From Dichomitus squalens LYAD-421 SS1 (taxonomy: Eukaryota; Basidiomycota; Agaricomycetes; Polyporales; Polyporaceae), in the NCBI RefSeq assembly GCF_000275845.1, contig NW_006766884.1, positions 811,739 to 875,738 of the forward strand: DNA of 64,000 bases, written 5' to 3'. Both the position numbers and the translations under genes were made by a program. Below the pieces are notes generated by a model. That model did no database searches, had not been told where the DNA came from, and worked only from the letters and a program-made list of their open reading frames with translations. This document shows, piece by piece, positions 24,140 through 35,222 of this stretch (the stretch's first letter is position 1; every line of letters starts with the position of its first letter).

Positions 24140-25763
24140 ATGGATTCGACCATCGGTGCCGACTCCCAGGAGGAGCTGCAGGACTTAATGAGCTACCTTG
24201 TTGCCACGTGAGGTAGCGCTGCCTGTCGATGGGAACTCAAAGTGTTAACGACTATCACCACCTTGCAGGGAGATCTTCAACTTTACTGATCTCGCTGTTT
24301 TTGGTAAGAATTCCCGTTGCGTGCTACGCACCCGCGCTGATTTTGCTGCACATACCAGTGGTGATTCTCTATGAATACCTGATAACGGTCGACCGCGAAG
24401 TTCACTTTGCCTGGGGCCGTAAACTCTCATGGGCAAGATGTGTTTTCCTCCTGAACCGGTACCTCACTATCCTGGTCTACCTGGTTGTCTTGGGTCCGCT
24501 GTTGCCTACCGTCAATACTTTTGTGAGTGGTCTTCAAGGTTACAATTGAAGAACTCGTTAACGTACTTCTACAGAGGTAAGCATTGATCACTGCCCGGTT
24601 TGTCGCAAGGGTAAGATGTCTTTCGCAGCTGCGTATTTTTGACCAGGATGATGCAAGCACTTCAAGTCACTCTCTATATCGTGTGGGCCGGTGCGTCAGT
24701 CCCTTTTTTGAGACGGAAAGCTGCACTATCTGAACTATGAGTAGCCTTCGCCGGAATCCGTATATATGCGATCAGTGCGCGCAATCGGGTCGTATCGGTC
24801 ATTGTCGTTGCACTCGCTCTGGTACCTGCGGTCACCAATGCGGTATGAGCCCCATAATATTTGACTTAAGATATGCTAACGAGAGACGTCGTCTTCAGTA
24901 CGTTTCCACTCTGACACCGGTCGCCGTCACTCCTCAAGGCTGCATGGGCTCAATGAACTTGTCGATCATAACATGGACTACGTAGGTTGACTTGTCCTAT
25001 CGTGCATTGCTTTGACTCATTCTGTTTCTTGCAGGCGTAGGTTTTCACGTCTCTTATCACCCTTCGTCCACTCAAGAGAGGCGCATGGTAGTGTCTGTGG
25101 TTACCAGGTCTTGCATGATCTTGTCGGATGCCATTGTGATTATAGTGACTTGGATCAAGACTTGGAGCACCATTCGTGCCGCAGAGAGGCTCAACGTGAA
25201 GATGTCCTTCACAAACCTGGTTCTGAAAGAAGGCATGCTTTACTTCAGGTAAGCTTGGTTGAGGGTATGTGTCGCGCACCTCAAGATCCTAAAACGGGAC
25301 TCGTTAGCATCGCGTTGTCCCTCAATATCGTGCAGATCATCTTCGACTTTGTGGAGGTCGATGACTTTTCGCTGATACTTCCCTTCCTCAATATGTGAGT
25401 TGGGAACTTTACCCCTCCCAAACTTGCATGCTCATGACAATGGCAGGTTCACACCCATTCTCATCTCGCGCTTCTTCCTGGACCTTGATGATCTTGTGAC
25501 CACACATGACCCGCAGTCGCCTTGGACTACTTTGACAGGGACGGGTCGGCAGGCGATCGAGTCCACTATCCGTTTTGCGGATCTCAGCAGGGCGGTACGC
25601 ACTCTGCTGCCTACCTTCTCTCAGGATCTTCGCTGACTTCGCGTAGACTTCGAGCTACCCGCAATCTGCTGCACATATCACTGGATTCCACAGCGAGGGT
25701 GGCATTGAGGATATTGACTCTCTGTTTACAGAGAAGGGATACCGACCGTCGGAGACCTGGTAG
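24140..25763 (+). CDS. DUF6533-family multi-pass membrane protein, paralog 1
   Basis: Exons: 24140-24207, 24269-24303, 24359-24522, 24575-24576, 24629-24690, 24745-24842, 24899-24981, 25035-25036, 25077-25248, 25308-25394, 25447-25594, 25647-25763; 1038 nt, 345 aa. The family signature is LYEYLITVDREVHFAW followed by LLNRYL; about seven hydrophobic segments follow, including MQALQVTLYIVWAAFAGIRI and LS-DAIVIIVTWIKTW. DUF6533 proteins are expanded in mushroom-forming fungi and have no known function. Two exons are only 2 nt long (AG at 24575, GC at 25035); both are required to keep the conserved frame. The second is less certain because its downstream intron would be only 40 nt. The terminal exon (ITGFHSEGGIEDIDSLF) follows a 52-nt intron. 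Confidence 0.85.
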
Positions 25764-26564
25764 GTCTCACTCGGCGCTGCGAAGAAGAACCCGGGCACGG
25801 TCATATTGTATAGTATGTCTCCATGATTGATCAAGCGTGTCCGTGTTTCCGTGTCAATTAGATACAGCTTACACGCAGCCCACCGGCGTACTGCATCCGA
25901 TGCCGGTGAGCCTCGGATGCGGTACTCGTGGCTAAGGTTCAACGATCTGACAGGGGTTGTGGCATCCAGTGTGCGAGTGCAGAGTCAGATCTGTCGTCGC
26001 GTCCCCTCTTCGTTGCCTCCTGCCACAGCATCGCTTCGGCGTCCAATCCCGTCTGACGGCGACTGCGGACGCTGGACGACGGCCGCTCATAGGGCGATGT
26101 GGGTGCCGGAATGATCGACAAACAGCAAGTGACGCCGCTTCCCGTCGAACTTTATCACACTCTGTATCACATACGGCAAGTACCGTTGGACGGGGTTCAC
26201 AGTCCATTTATACCGGCAGAAGATGGGTATTGCCTGCCAGCAATGTCGGTGGACCGTGACTGCCGTCTGTCCAACCAACGTTGCTCCTCGCCGACTCCGC
26301 ATATGCACAGGTGTCACAGGTCAAGCTTCATTGCGAAGCTGCGTTGGTGCGAATACGATGCACCGAACTGAGACGAAAGACACGACTGGCGTCCTGAGAA
26401 AATCTCACCACAGTTGTTGTTGTGCAGGCTTCCATTGATACATCGCCCGACCCCTCATGGCGGCGCGCGCGCTCTCGACGGATATATATACCTCCCGCGG
26501 GCGAGGAGCGGTGTATCCCAGTTGGCCTTGATGGCCCGTTCGTTCCTTTGGGTCGCCTTACAAC
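25764..26564. other. Intergenic region between the DUF6533 paralogs
   Basis: 801 bp with only domain-free frames. TATATATA at about 26483-26490 precedes paralog 2. A shared block GTTGGCCTTGATGG lies upstream of both paralogs (about 24098 and 26521), consistent with a tandem duplication that included promoter sequence. Confidence 0.5.
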
Positions 26565-28207
26565 ATGTCGTCTTCCGCTGGTTCTGACAGTCCTGGAGAG
26601 GGTAGTGATCTTATCCTTGAGTACTATCAAGGCGAGTGAGTAACTTCCGTCCTCCAAGACCAAGCTCCTGGCAGCCAATCTCACAATGCTCCCCTTAGCC
26701 AGCTGAGTCGATACACTGCTTTGGCCGGCTTTGGTTTGTTGCCCCTTGCGTTGCTGCTGGCAATACAGTTGCTGACATTCTCGATAGCTATATTATTGTA
26801 TGAATATTTGATCACTTTCGACCGAGAGGTTCGCTATGTCTCGGAACACAAACGAACTTGGGCAATGGCGGTGTTTGTACTCAACCGGTACATCAGCCTC
26901 CTCCAATCTTTGGCGACTCTTCTCTCTACCTTGCTACCTGTGAATACCTTCGTGCGTGATCCTTCTTGCTTCGAGCTCGACTTCGACGCTGACGTATGTC
27001 CCAGAGGTGAGCAGAGACGCACAATACGTCTGAGGTGCTATTAATATCTATCCGTTGGTAGTTGTATATATATGACGCGTACCATAGCCGCATGTCAGAT
27101 CCTACTTTACGTCGTCTGGGCAGGTGAGCAACTCATTCGTTCCTCCACAGAGAGTCTCATGGAAGGAAATCATAGTGTTCTCCGCCTTGAGGGTTTATGC
27201 TTTCAGTGGCAACAATGCTACTGTCGTTGTTGTCGTCGTCGTGCTTTCGTTAGTCCCGGTTGCGACAAACACTGTAAGTTGCTTCAATATGTATTACTGA
27301 ACGACTGGCGTGGCTAATCCATACTAGGCACTGTCTGCCGTCACTTGGATCGAGGTCGACCCCTTATTGCCCTCTTCAAACATCAACTATTGCAGTGAGG
27401 AGTACAACATCACTCCCCAGGTGTTCGCGGAGTAAGCAGTTGCACTGACGTTTAACCCTACAATGCTGAAGCTGATTGCATGGTTTAGCCGTAAGCGCAT
27501 CGCACCCTCGATTACCCCATTCTCAAGCCCTCTGACGTCTGCCTTTCAGTCGGTTTGCTCACGCATGTCCCGCTCCTACTCTCGGAGGCCATCGTGATTA
27601 TAGTGACCTTCGTGCGAACGTGGAACCTGGCGCCAAGGCGTGACAAGTCCTCAATGGTCGAGTTAGCACGGCTGGTTCTGAAGGAAGGAATCCTCTACTT
27701 TCTGTCAGTCCATGGCTGTTTACTCTCGACATTGCTGCATACTGATGGTCTCGCAACGGGCAGGGCCATGCTCTTGATCAACAGCACTCTGATTATTTCA
27801 GACTTCATCCTGGACGCCAACTTTGCGGTCGCTTGTGTTATATTCGGCCTGTTAGTTACATTTGTTGGCTCATGTTGACGTCTGTGCTCACGTTTCTTCA
27901 CTCTACAAGGATGGTTCCTGTACTCGTCTCCCGCTTCTATCTAGACTTGGACCGCATACGCAGGGCCGAAGATGCACGAAAAGCGGAGGAGAAACGTCGG
28001 GCCGATCCGGAGAGAACCAAGTCGTGGAAGATAAAGGTATGGTTAAGCTTATGCGTCCTTGAAACGAATTCTGAGCGGTCGCGCGATAATCTATCGCAGC
28101 CTCTTCCTCCTCTCCCCGAAGACGAGGGCGGTGAGAAGGTCCGCTACGTGGAGGAGGTGTTCCAGTACAACGGGCGATTACGAGGAAAGAACGCCATTCT
28201 GTTATAG
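26565..28207 (+). CDS. DUF6533-family multi-pass membrane protein, paralog 2
   Basis: Exons: 26565-26635, 26699-26733, 26788-26951, 27005-27006, 27062-27123, 27176-27273, 27328-27431, 27489-27490, 27550-27703, 27764-27850, 27910-28036, 28100-28207; 1014 nt, 337 aa. The signature is LLYEYLITFDREVRYV followed by FVLNRYI. Several exon lengths are identical to paralog 1 (35, 164, 2, 62, 98, 2 and 87 nt), which proves common descent. Both 2-nt exons (AG at 27005, CC at 27489) are flanked by good AG/GT sites and introns of 53-59 nt. The cytosolic tail is charged (RRAEDARKAEEKRRADPERT). Function unknown; a membrane sensor or channel-like role would be a guess. Confidence 0.9.
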
Positions 28208-28532
28208 ACGGCGAGCCGTGCAGGTCCACGTCCAGATACAGCTGGAATCTGCTAATTTATCATGTGGGAGCTTGGTCTCAATCCACGCGTTGTCTTCGTT
28301 GTTTTTTTGTCGTACCGTAGACCGCAGTTGTTCTTCTGTTCGTTGCTTATCACTTCGCCGGCCGTACGGTGCCGTTGTATCATGAATTTTCGGGGTTGAA
28401 ATATGTAGCAGTACAGCTCGTGGAACGATGATCCTTTATAGTGATGTTATGATGTTGTACAGTCGGTCGCTTGTGTAATGCAAGCGAACCACTCGGGCTC
28501 AGAGAGAGCAGCCTCATCGTTCACCTCAGGCA
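28208..28532. other. Intergenic region between convergent genes
   Basis: 325 bp between the stop of DUF6533 paralog 2 and the stop of the MYND gene; both 3' UTRs expected. Nothing else seen. Confidence 0.4.
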
Positions 28533-29395
28533 TCACTCCCAGTTCTCGAAGGTGACCGAGTAAATCTGGCTACAGGTAACTTTGTGCCTTGGCCAGTCCT
28601 TCTTCTGGCATTCGAGGCTGTGGACAAACAAATGTCAGCATCTTCCAGATGCATCTGACAGGTCTCAGCATTGGCGGACGCACCTGCAGTACCTGGATAT
28701 GTATGATGCTTCAGCACATCTCTCACAGGCAACTCGCACCATTCAACACGCACCTCGTCAGCTTGCACTTGCTGCACTTCTTCAACGTCTGCGCATTCGC
28801 AGCGGTCTCGTCGCGCTCGCAGCACGCGCAACTGCCCGCTAGAGCATACACCGCGCCCGGCTGCCTCTCCAGGCGGTCGGGCATCGGCCCGAGCTGGCCC
28901 ATGTGCATCGTGTTCAGCATGTTGTGGCACGAAGTCAGGCCTTGCATGACGTGCGGCTCGTCGATGTCGCACACGAAGTGTATGTACAAGACGAGGCGCG
29001 GCGGGTCGAGGTGCTGCCAGGAGAGCATCTCCACATGTGTCTCCCGCGAGGGTTTGCCTGGATGTCACAGAGATGGTCTGTTATCAATCCCATCCGTACA
29101 CCTAGGGGAAGCAAGACAAGCGAACCGCAGAACTCGCACGCCCAGTTCTTGGAATGCTTCATGTCGCGTCCCATGTATAGAAGCGCGAGCTGGACGCGCT
29201 CGTTGTTGCGGTCCTTCGGGAGGTGGAAACGGACAATGACGCGTTTTCCCTCCCTATATGGGCGTCGTTATCTTTCAGCGATTCTGGCACAACTTGAAAT
29301 CAATGGGACGGATACCATCCGTAGCCAACAAACTCGACGTTCAGCTTGTCCGCGCGTTCCCAGTCTTTCAGTGGTGGCGCAGGGAAACCAGCCAT
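28533..29395 (-). CDS. MYND-type zinc-finger protein
   Basis: Five exons: 29395-29316, 29253-29126, 29057-28754, 28692-28684, 28617-28533; 606 nt, 201 aa. The N-terminal part (FVGYGWEGKRVIVRFHLPKD, LALLYMGRDMKHSKNWACEFCG) is typical of small basidiomycete MYND proteins with no assigned function. The C-terminal MYND finger has Cys pairs CACC, CSKC, YCSLEC, and the final HKVTC. Exon 4 is 9 nt (GTACTGCAG) and encodes the YC of the finger, so it cannot be skipped without destroying the domain. MYND domains usually mediate protein-protein contacts with proline-rich partners. The protein ends YSVTFENWE. Confidence 0.85.
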
Positions 29396-30590
29396 CTTGA
29401 ATGTTTGAGCGCTGATGTAATAGACTTTTGAGTCAGTGGTCGCTAGTCGCGTCGTTAAGCTTAAGGAGCTGGAGGTAGACGGGAGAGGAACAAAACGTTC
29501 TTTGTACGCTCAGGTGGAGAGCGAACGATAAGCGCTTGAGATTCGAATCGCTGCTAGGCTTGTCGGCGGTCCTCGGACGCTTAACTTGTTTGGCCAACCT
29601 ATGGGGACAGGTAGAGGACCGCTAGTATGTACCAAGTATCCTTACTTAGGAGTTATCCTTGCATAGTATGGCGAAGACTTCAAGACCGGCGTAGACGGGG
29701 TACGGGTTGTAATTATCCCTGTGAAGTCCGGTGAGCAACTGCGCCCCGAGATCCCCATGTTACGCAGACTTGATAACTTACCGCTTAACAGATCACCGGG
29801 CACATCGCCGCCAGCGAACCCAGCCCGAACGGCCGGTGGGGAAGCCGTGCAAGTATTGAAGTTCACTGCGGAACTATTATCGCCGGGACACCGCACGCTC
29901 CCAGATGGGATCCGGGTAATGAGGAATAAGTCAGGCTATACAATATTGACAGGCCAACGACAGGACAGACTCATGGGACGTGATGAATAATAGGCAGACG
30001 GTAGACGAGGCACGAGGGGGCGACGGACGGACGGACGGACGGACGGACGAGAGAGACGGAGAGGGAGACCGGCAAAGAGAACACGAACATTATTTCCAGA
30101 GCAGCAGGAGCGGCAGACATGCATGCGCAACCGTCGCCGGTGAGGCATTAGTTGGCACGCGCATCTATGACGCCGCTTTTACACAAGCAGGGACACGTGT
30201 AATATGAGGGGAGAGAGAGAGAACCGAGTCTGAGTCCAGTCAGGGTTGGCACGGGCATGGGGACGGAGAGACGGAGTAGTAGGCGAGCTAGGACAGAACA
30301 CAAGCAGCGGCAGCGGGCAGCAACAGCAGCACTACAGTACAGTATACACCAAATAGTACGAGCTCGGGGCAGTGGTGGGTCGGCGGCGAAAGCAAAGAAA
30401 ACATTCGACATAATGGCGCGTTTTCCGCGTGCTCCAGTGAAGCGCATGGTAGCGGCACACGACTAAACTTTGTGTGTATGGGGCAAGGGGAGGGAGGGAG
30501 GGAGGGGGGCTACAGCTAGCCGACATGAGCTGTGAAGCATCTTGCCATGCGTGCATGGTTACTTCGCCTATGCACGACCGTGCCTCTGCT
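29396..30590. other. Intergenic region with microsatellites
   Basis: 1.2 kb between two minus-strand genes. It contains a (GGAC)6 tract at 30025-30048 and a GGGA/AGGG purine tract at about 30486-30508. It should hold the promoter of the MYND gene and the 3' UTR of the zinc-cluster gene. No gene seen. Confidence 0.5.
30025..30048 (+). repeat. (GGAC)6 microsatellite
   Basis: Six perfect GGAC units, inside a wider purine-rich stretch. Simple repeat. Confidence 0.95.
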
Positions 30591-32156
30591 TCAGCGCCCA
30601 GCAGCTGCATCAGCGTTCACCTGGTCCTGCAGCTCCTTCACGGCTGTCTGGACCATGCCCAAGATGCCGGAGATGACCTGAAGTTTCTCCTGGTAGTACT
30701 GGTGCCGCGAGTTGTGCGCGGGCACGGTGTTAGTGGGTGCACGGGCAGCCCGTGATGCTGATGCGGCGAGCGCTGCGAGCGAGAGGTTCTGGGCGTTGCT
30801 CGAAGATGCGGCCGCATTGCCATTCTGCATGGGGGGCTTCTTCGGAGCCGGGGGCCGCTGAACTGGCGCAGACGCAGATGCGGAGGTGCCCGCAGCCGAG
30901 GAAGCAGCGGCAGCGGCGGGGCGCTGGGGGCGCGCAGGACGTTTCGCGGCGGACTCGTTGCGTTTGGTGTCTTCCTCGATGGCCGTGCGCTTACGCTTGG
31001 GCGCGCGCGCGCTTGCGCTGTCTCCGTTCGCGTCCGCTGGTGCGTCTGATAATTCGGGGACGTGTTCCAAATGGGTTGGATGCGTTGCAATAAAACAATG
31101 CCCGCGACTCACCTCCTGGGCCTTTACCCTTCACCGACGCGGACTTTGTCTCGCGGGAGGGACGAGTGGGGGGCGTGAGAACCTTCGAGCAGCGGTGGCG
31201 CTTCATGAAGCAGGAGTCGCAGCGCTGGCGGCTGCTGTTGACGATGCAGGTCGGGTTGTTACGCATTATGCAGTTGGTGCAGCGGTCGTCGCCGGTAAAG
31301 GTATGGTCCTTGCGAGTAGAGAAGATTACGATATGCACGAGGTTTCGAAGCGGAGAAACGACGTACTACTCCATTCGCAGCGGAAGCGGAGGCGGAGGCA
31401 GAGGCGGACTTCTTCTGGTCTGCTTTCTGCTGAGCGGGCGCACTGACCGTGCTCCGGGGCTCCGGACTGGAGACTGGTGGGCGAGGTGGGGTGTGAGACG
31501 CGCGTGGTGATGGGAAAGAGGCGAGAGACGTACCAGTGGTGTTGCCCGCAGTACCTGTAGTTAGGCGTGGAGAAGAAGGTGAGGGAGTGGGGAGGCGAGC
31601 ATCAAGCAGGGGCTGCGCACCGGCGAGACTGGCAGTCGGACCCAAGCTGGGGCTCTTTGGGTGTTCGGAGCCGATGGCATCCTCATCAGAGTCTCTGTCG
31701 TCGTCGGGAGAGGGCTCGCCGACGCCGTCTTTGTCGTCGCCATCGGAGGAGTCGATGTCGTCGAGAGCGAGGTCCGCGCGACGCGCATAGAGGTAGTGAG
31801 AGAGAGACTCGTTCTGGTTGGGGCCCTTGAGGTAGGCGTCTACTTGCTTGAGGGGCGGGGGGAGCGCGGCCTTGTCGGCGGCACCGTAGCGAGCGAACGC
31901 GCGGTGCTGGAGGGAGCGCGGGGAGTGAGGAAGGGGCAGGTGGAATGGAGGAAGGAAAACTCACAGCAAGCGAGAGGATGGCCTGATCCTCCTTCGCGCG
32001 AGAGTCTGGGGGAAGCTGGAACACGCGGGCGACCTCCTGGCGGATGTGTCTGAGGAGGGCGTCGAAAGAGGGCGCGGCGTCCGCGTCGCGGGGCGCTGGC
32101 GCGGAAGCGGGGTGCCTGGCGGGGGCAGCGACGGGCTGGGGGGGTGCGTTGGGCAT
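30591..32156 (-). CDS. Variant Cys6 zinc-cluster protein, putative transcription factor
   Basis: Four exons: 32156-31965, 31906-31367, 31308-31113, 31045-30591; 1383 nt, 460 aa. The Cys-rich core (exon 3) has spacing C-X2-C-X7-C-X8-C-X2-C-X6-C, starting CTNCIMRNNPTC and ending CDSCFMKRHRC, followed by a basic stretch. This resembles the fungal Zn2Cys6 cluster but has one extra residue between Cys2 and Cys3 and sits in the middle of the protein rather than at the N-terminus. Before it are low-complexity acidic and Ser/Pro stretches; after it a bipartite basic segment (APKRKRTAIEED) that could be a nuclear signal, and a helical C-terminus (YQEKLQVISGILGMVQ). DNA binding is inferred. Divergent from the lipid kinase. 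Confidence 0.75.
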
Positions 32157-32517
32157 GGGAGCGGGAGCGACGGGGTCGACGGTAGGAGACAGGTGGGAGA
32201 GACCAAGGGAGAGACGCGTCCGGCGCCAGGCTGTCTGGGCGCACGCCGTCCGTGACCCCGCCCTAGGCCTCTGTCACGCTGTGACAGGGCGTGGTAACGC
32301 AGGCCAGGGCGAGTGTGACGTCACAGTGCTGAGGAGGGACGGGCGCCGGCGACTCGGAATCAGCGACGCGAGCTGCTCGGACGGGTCGGATATGCAACCG
32401 CTCCTCCTCCGGCCTCCTCAGCAATGCTGCCCGCGACGGCCGCCCCCCTGACCCGCTCTGCTTGACTTTTTTTACTTACATCCATCCCCGCGACCCCGCG
32501 CCCCGACTCCGCCAACC
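32157..32517. promoter_or_regulatory. Divergent promoter with palindromes, zinc-cluster gene / lipid kinase
   Basis: 361 bp between divergent starts. It holds a perfect 12-bp palindrome TGTGACGTCACA at 32314-32325, containing the CRE core TGACGTCA bound by ATF/CREB-type bZIP factors, and a hairpin CTGTCAC-GCT-GTGACAG at 32271-32287. Regulation of one or both genes by a bZIP factor is inferred. Confidence 0.5.
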
Positions 32518-34726
32518 ATGGCATCTCACTCGCTCTACCTCGGCTCGGGCACCAACACCTCCAAGTTCACCCTCACAGAGAAGGAGCTTGTACTGGAACA
32601 ACCAGCAAACAGTGAGTATCATCTCCGGACGCGTCGCTGCAACCGCATCGTCTGACGCGTCCGCGCAGAGAAATGGCCCCTCGTTCGCACGTCTCTTCGA
32701 AATGTGCTCTGGGCCGGCATAGACGACGGGAACCGCCTCCAGATTTCCGTTCTCGCAACCAAGAAGCGCAAGTCCCCCTTGTCTCTCGTCCATGTCGCAG
32801 GCGTCGTGCCCGATGCAGATATCGACTCGGCAGCCGCCTTCACCTCCTCCGTAATGCACTCAGCGTACTATGGTAATCGCGTTCTCGTCATGCCTCCGCC
32901 GGTCGTTATCTCACTCTCCCAGGCCTCACGCCGCGCAGACGACTCAAAGTGATCGTCAACCCCAAGAGCGGGCCGGTGAGCATCCTTCTCCTTGTGGCCT
33001 GTGATCAGTCTGAGCCTACGCGATATCTGCGTTCCAGGGCAAAGGCGCGAAGCACTTCCGCAAGAGGGTCGAGCCCATTTTCCGCGCCGCGCGGTGCCAT
33101 GTGGCCGTAACTTGTGCGCATCGTTCTCCCTACCCTCCCTTTGGGCAAAGCTGACGGTGCCTCCATTCAGTCACCTCGCGAGCAAGACACGCCCAGGAGA
33201 TCGCACAGGCTCTTCCCCTTGATGATTTTGACGCTGTCGTCGTATTGTCCGGGGACGGCAGCATATACGAAGTCTTTAACGGCTTCGCTGCGCACGCCGA
33301 CCCTGCGAGAGCGTTTCGCATGCCAGTCACACCGGTTCCGACGGGGTCGGGTAACGGTTCCTCGAACAACTTGCTCGGCAGAGAGGTGGGCCCCCGAATT
33401 CCCTCAGACGTTCCCCCGCGACTTAGAATATTCACTCCGAAGGCTGCGAAGGATCTGGCAATGGCCGCCTTGAACGCCATCAAGGGTAAGCTTCCTCGAC
33501 CCCGCGGAAACCGTGTTCCTCACCGCTTTGGCTTTCAGGTCACCCGATGAGCATCGACTTGGTGTCTATCCTGCAGAACGGGAAGAGGACCATCTCGTTC
33601 ATGACCTCATGCCTAGGCGTGATGGCCAATCTCGATCTCGGCACCGAGCACCTACGGTTCATGGGCTCACAGTACGCCGCGTACCTCCTGTTGCTGACAC
33701 GCATCGCTCAACTTGTCCGCGTCCAGACGGTTTGTCGTTGGATTCCTTCGCGAGGGTCCGCGATTCTACTTCTTCGACGTGGCAACATCTAACCCGCGTC
33801 CCTAGTGATCAAGCACCGTTCGTACCCTTACCGCGTGTCGATCAAGGTCGCCGAGTCCGACAAATACAAGATGGTTGAGACCCTCGACGCCGTCCGCGCG
33901 CATGCCCAAGCTGTGCACGGCACCGCGGCCTCCCCATACAACGCCTCCGCCGCTCCGACGTCCAAGGGCCTTCCCGAGCTCAAGCACATAGGCCCCGGCG
34001 CGGACGTGGACGGGGACGGGTGGATCACGTTCGCCAAGCCTGTCATGTACGTCTACGCGGGCAAGGGCCCGTTCGTCTCGAAAGACTTGATGCAGTTCCC
34101 TGTGTCGCATCCGGACGACGGACTGATCGACGTCGTCATTTCTGAAAGGGTGCGTTCTCAGCTGCCGAATCGCGTCTGTCCTGGCTGACGTCTCGGGGTG
34201 TCATCTTTACCGACAATTACCTACCTGTCCTGTCGTGGTGCTGGGACGGCGATGCGACGACGCTTGCTCTGTTTTGTGGACGCGAATCTGGGTCTTCGAT
34301 CCGCCTCGCATTGGACCGCCCCCTCCCGCCGCAGACAACGCGCCTGGCGATGATCAAGGGCATGGACGGCTCGGAGCGCGGCGAGCAGTACTGGATGGAC
34401 ATCGTGCGTACCCCCCATTTCACGCATCCCGCTTTTTGCGAATAGCTACACGCATCTCTGACTGACGGACTTTCGCCCCGGCCGTCGGGCGTCCATGTCG
34501 CTTTGTGTGGTTTATCAAATCTTCTGACGCACGACAACAGCAACACTACTTCAAGGCGTACGCGTATCGCGTCGAGCCGCTCGCGCCCAAGGGCTATCTC
34601 TCTATCGACGGCGAGGCGTACCCGCACGAGACGTTCGAGGCGGAGGTCCATCAGGGCCTCGGCACATTCCTCAGCATGTACGGGCACTACATGAATGACT
34701 TCAGCCTCCCCCCTGACCGCAAATAA
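32518..34726 (+). CDS. Sphingoid long-chain-base / diacylglycerol kinase family protein
   Basis: Eleven exons: 32518-32611, 32669-32872, 32923-32975, 33038-33113, 33171-33385, 33443-33485, 33539-33671, 33727-33755, 33806-34149, 34335-34403, 34541-34726; 1446 nt, 481 aa. Seen: the DAGK catalytic motifs KVIVNPKSGPGKG, VVLSGDGSIYEVFNG (nucleotide-binding SGDG) and PVPTGSGNGSSNNLLG, then SCLGVMANLDLGTEHLRFMG and a C-terminal lobe with VSHPDDGLIDVVI and GYLSIDGEAYP. The order fits LCB4/LCB5-like sphingosine kinases, which phosphorylate sphingoid bases on membranes to give LCB-1-phosphates. The alternative is a broader lipid kinase. No membrane segment is seen. Confidence 0.87.
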
Positions 34727-35222
34727 TTCGTCGGGTAAGTCGGTCGGTCGTGGCGTCGTCCTTTTCCAGCGCAGTGTACCGCTCACTCACTCGCTAAATG
34801 TACATTCGCTCGTATGGACGATATTGCGCTTGTTTACTCCGTAGAAGTTCAGATCATGTATATACCCGGGTTCTGCGCTGCCTCATGGCATTGACATCCC
34901 CCACCCTGCCGAGTTGTGCGAATGGGAGGAACCTTTGGTGCCATCACAACGCAGGAAAGACAGGGAATGGCAGTGCATGCAATAGGGAAAGCGGCTACGT
35001 TTGTTTGCTGCCGGGAGATGCGACATTATGCAAAATACTCTAGTCTATGACACAGGTGTAGTAGAGAGTGTGTGGAGCGACTATGTGGCGCGAGTACAGA
35101 GAAAAGTCCGACCCAGTATCTAACTAACTCCAGAGTCCATGCGTATGTGAGATGCCCTTGTAAGATAAGTAATGGAAGTGTCCATGAGTAATGCGAATGC
35201 CAAGTCTCTTTACAAGTCGTGA
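34727..35222. other. Intergenic region between convergent genes
   Basis: About 500 bp between the stop of the lipid kinase and that of the glucan synthase; both 3' UTRs are expected. No gene seen. Confidence 0.4.

Noticed and set aside
29316..29395. Apparent one-base insertion in exon 1 of the MYND gene
   Set aside because: It came from a miscounted base at a line boundary. With correct positions exon 1 is 80 nt and the total is 606 nt, in frame.
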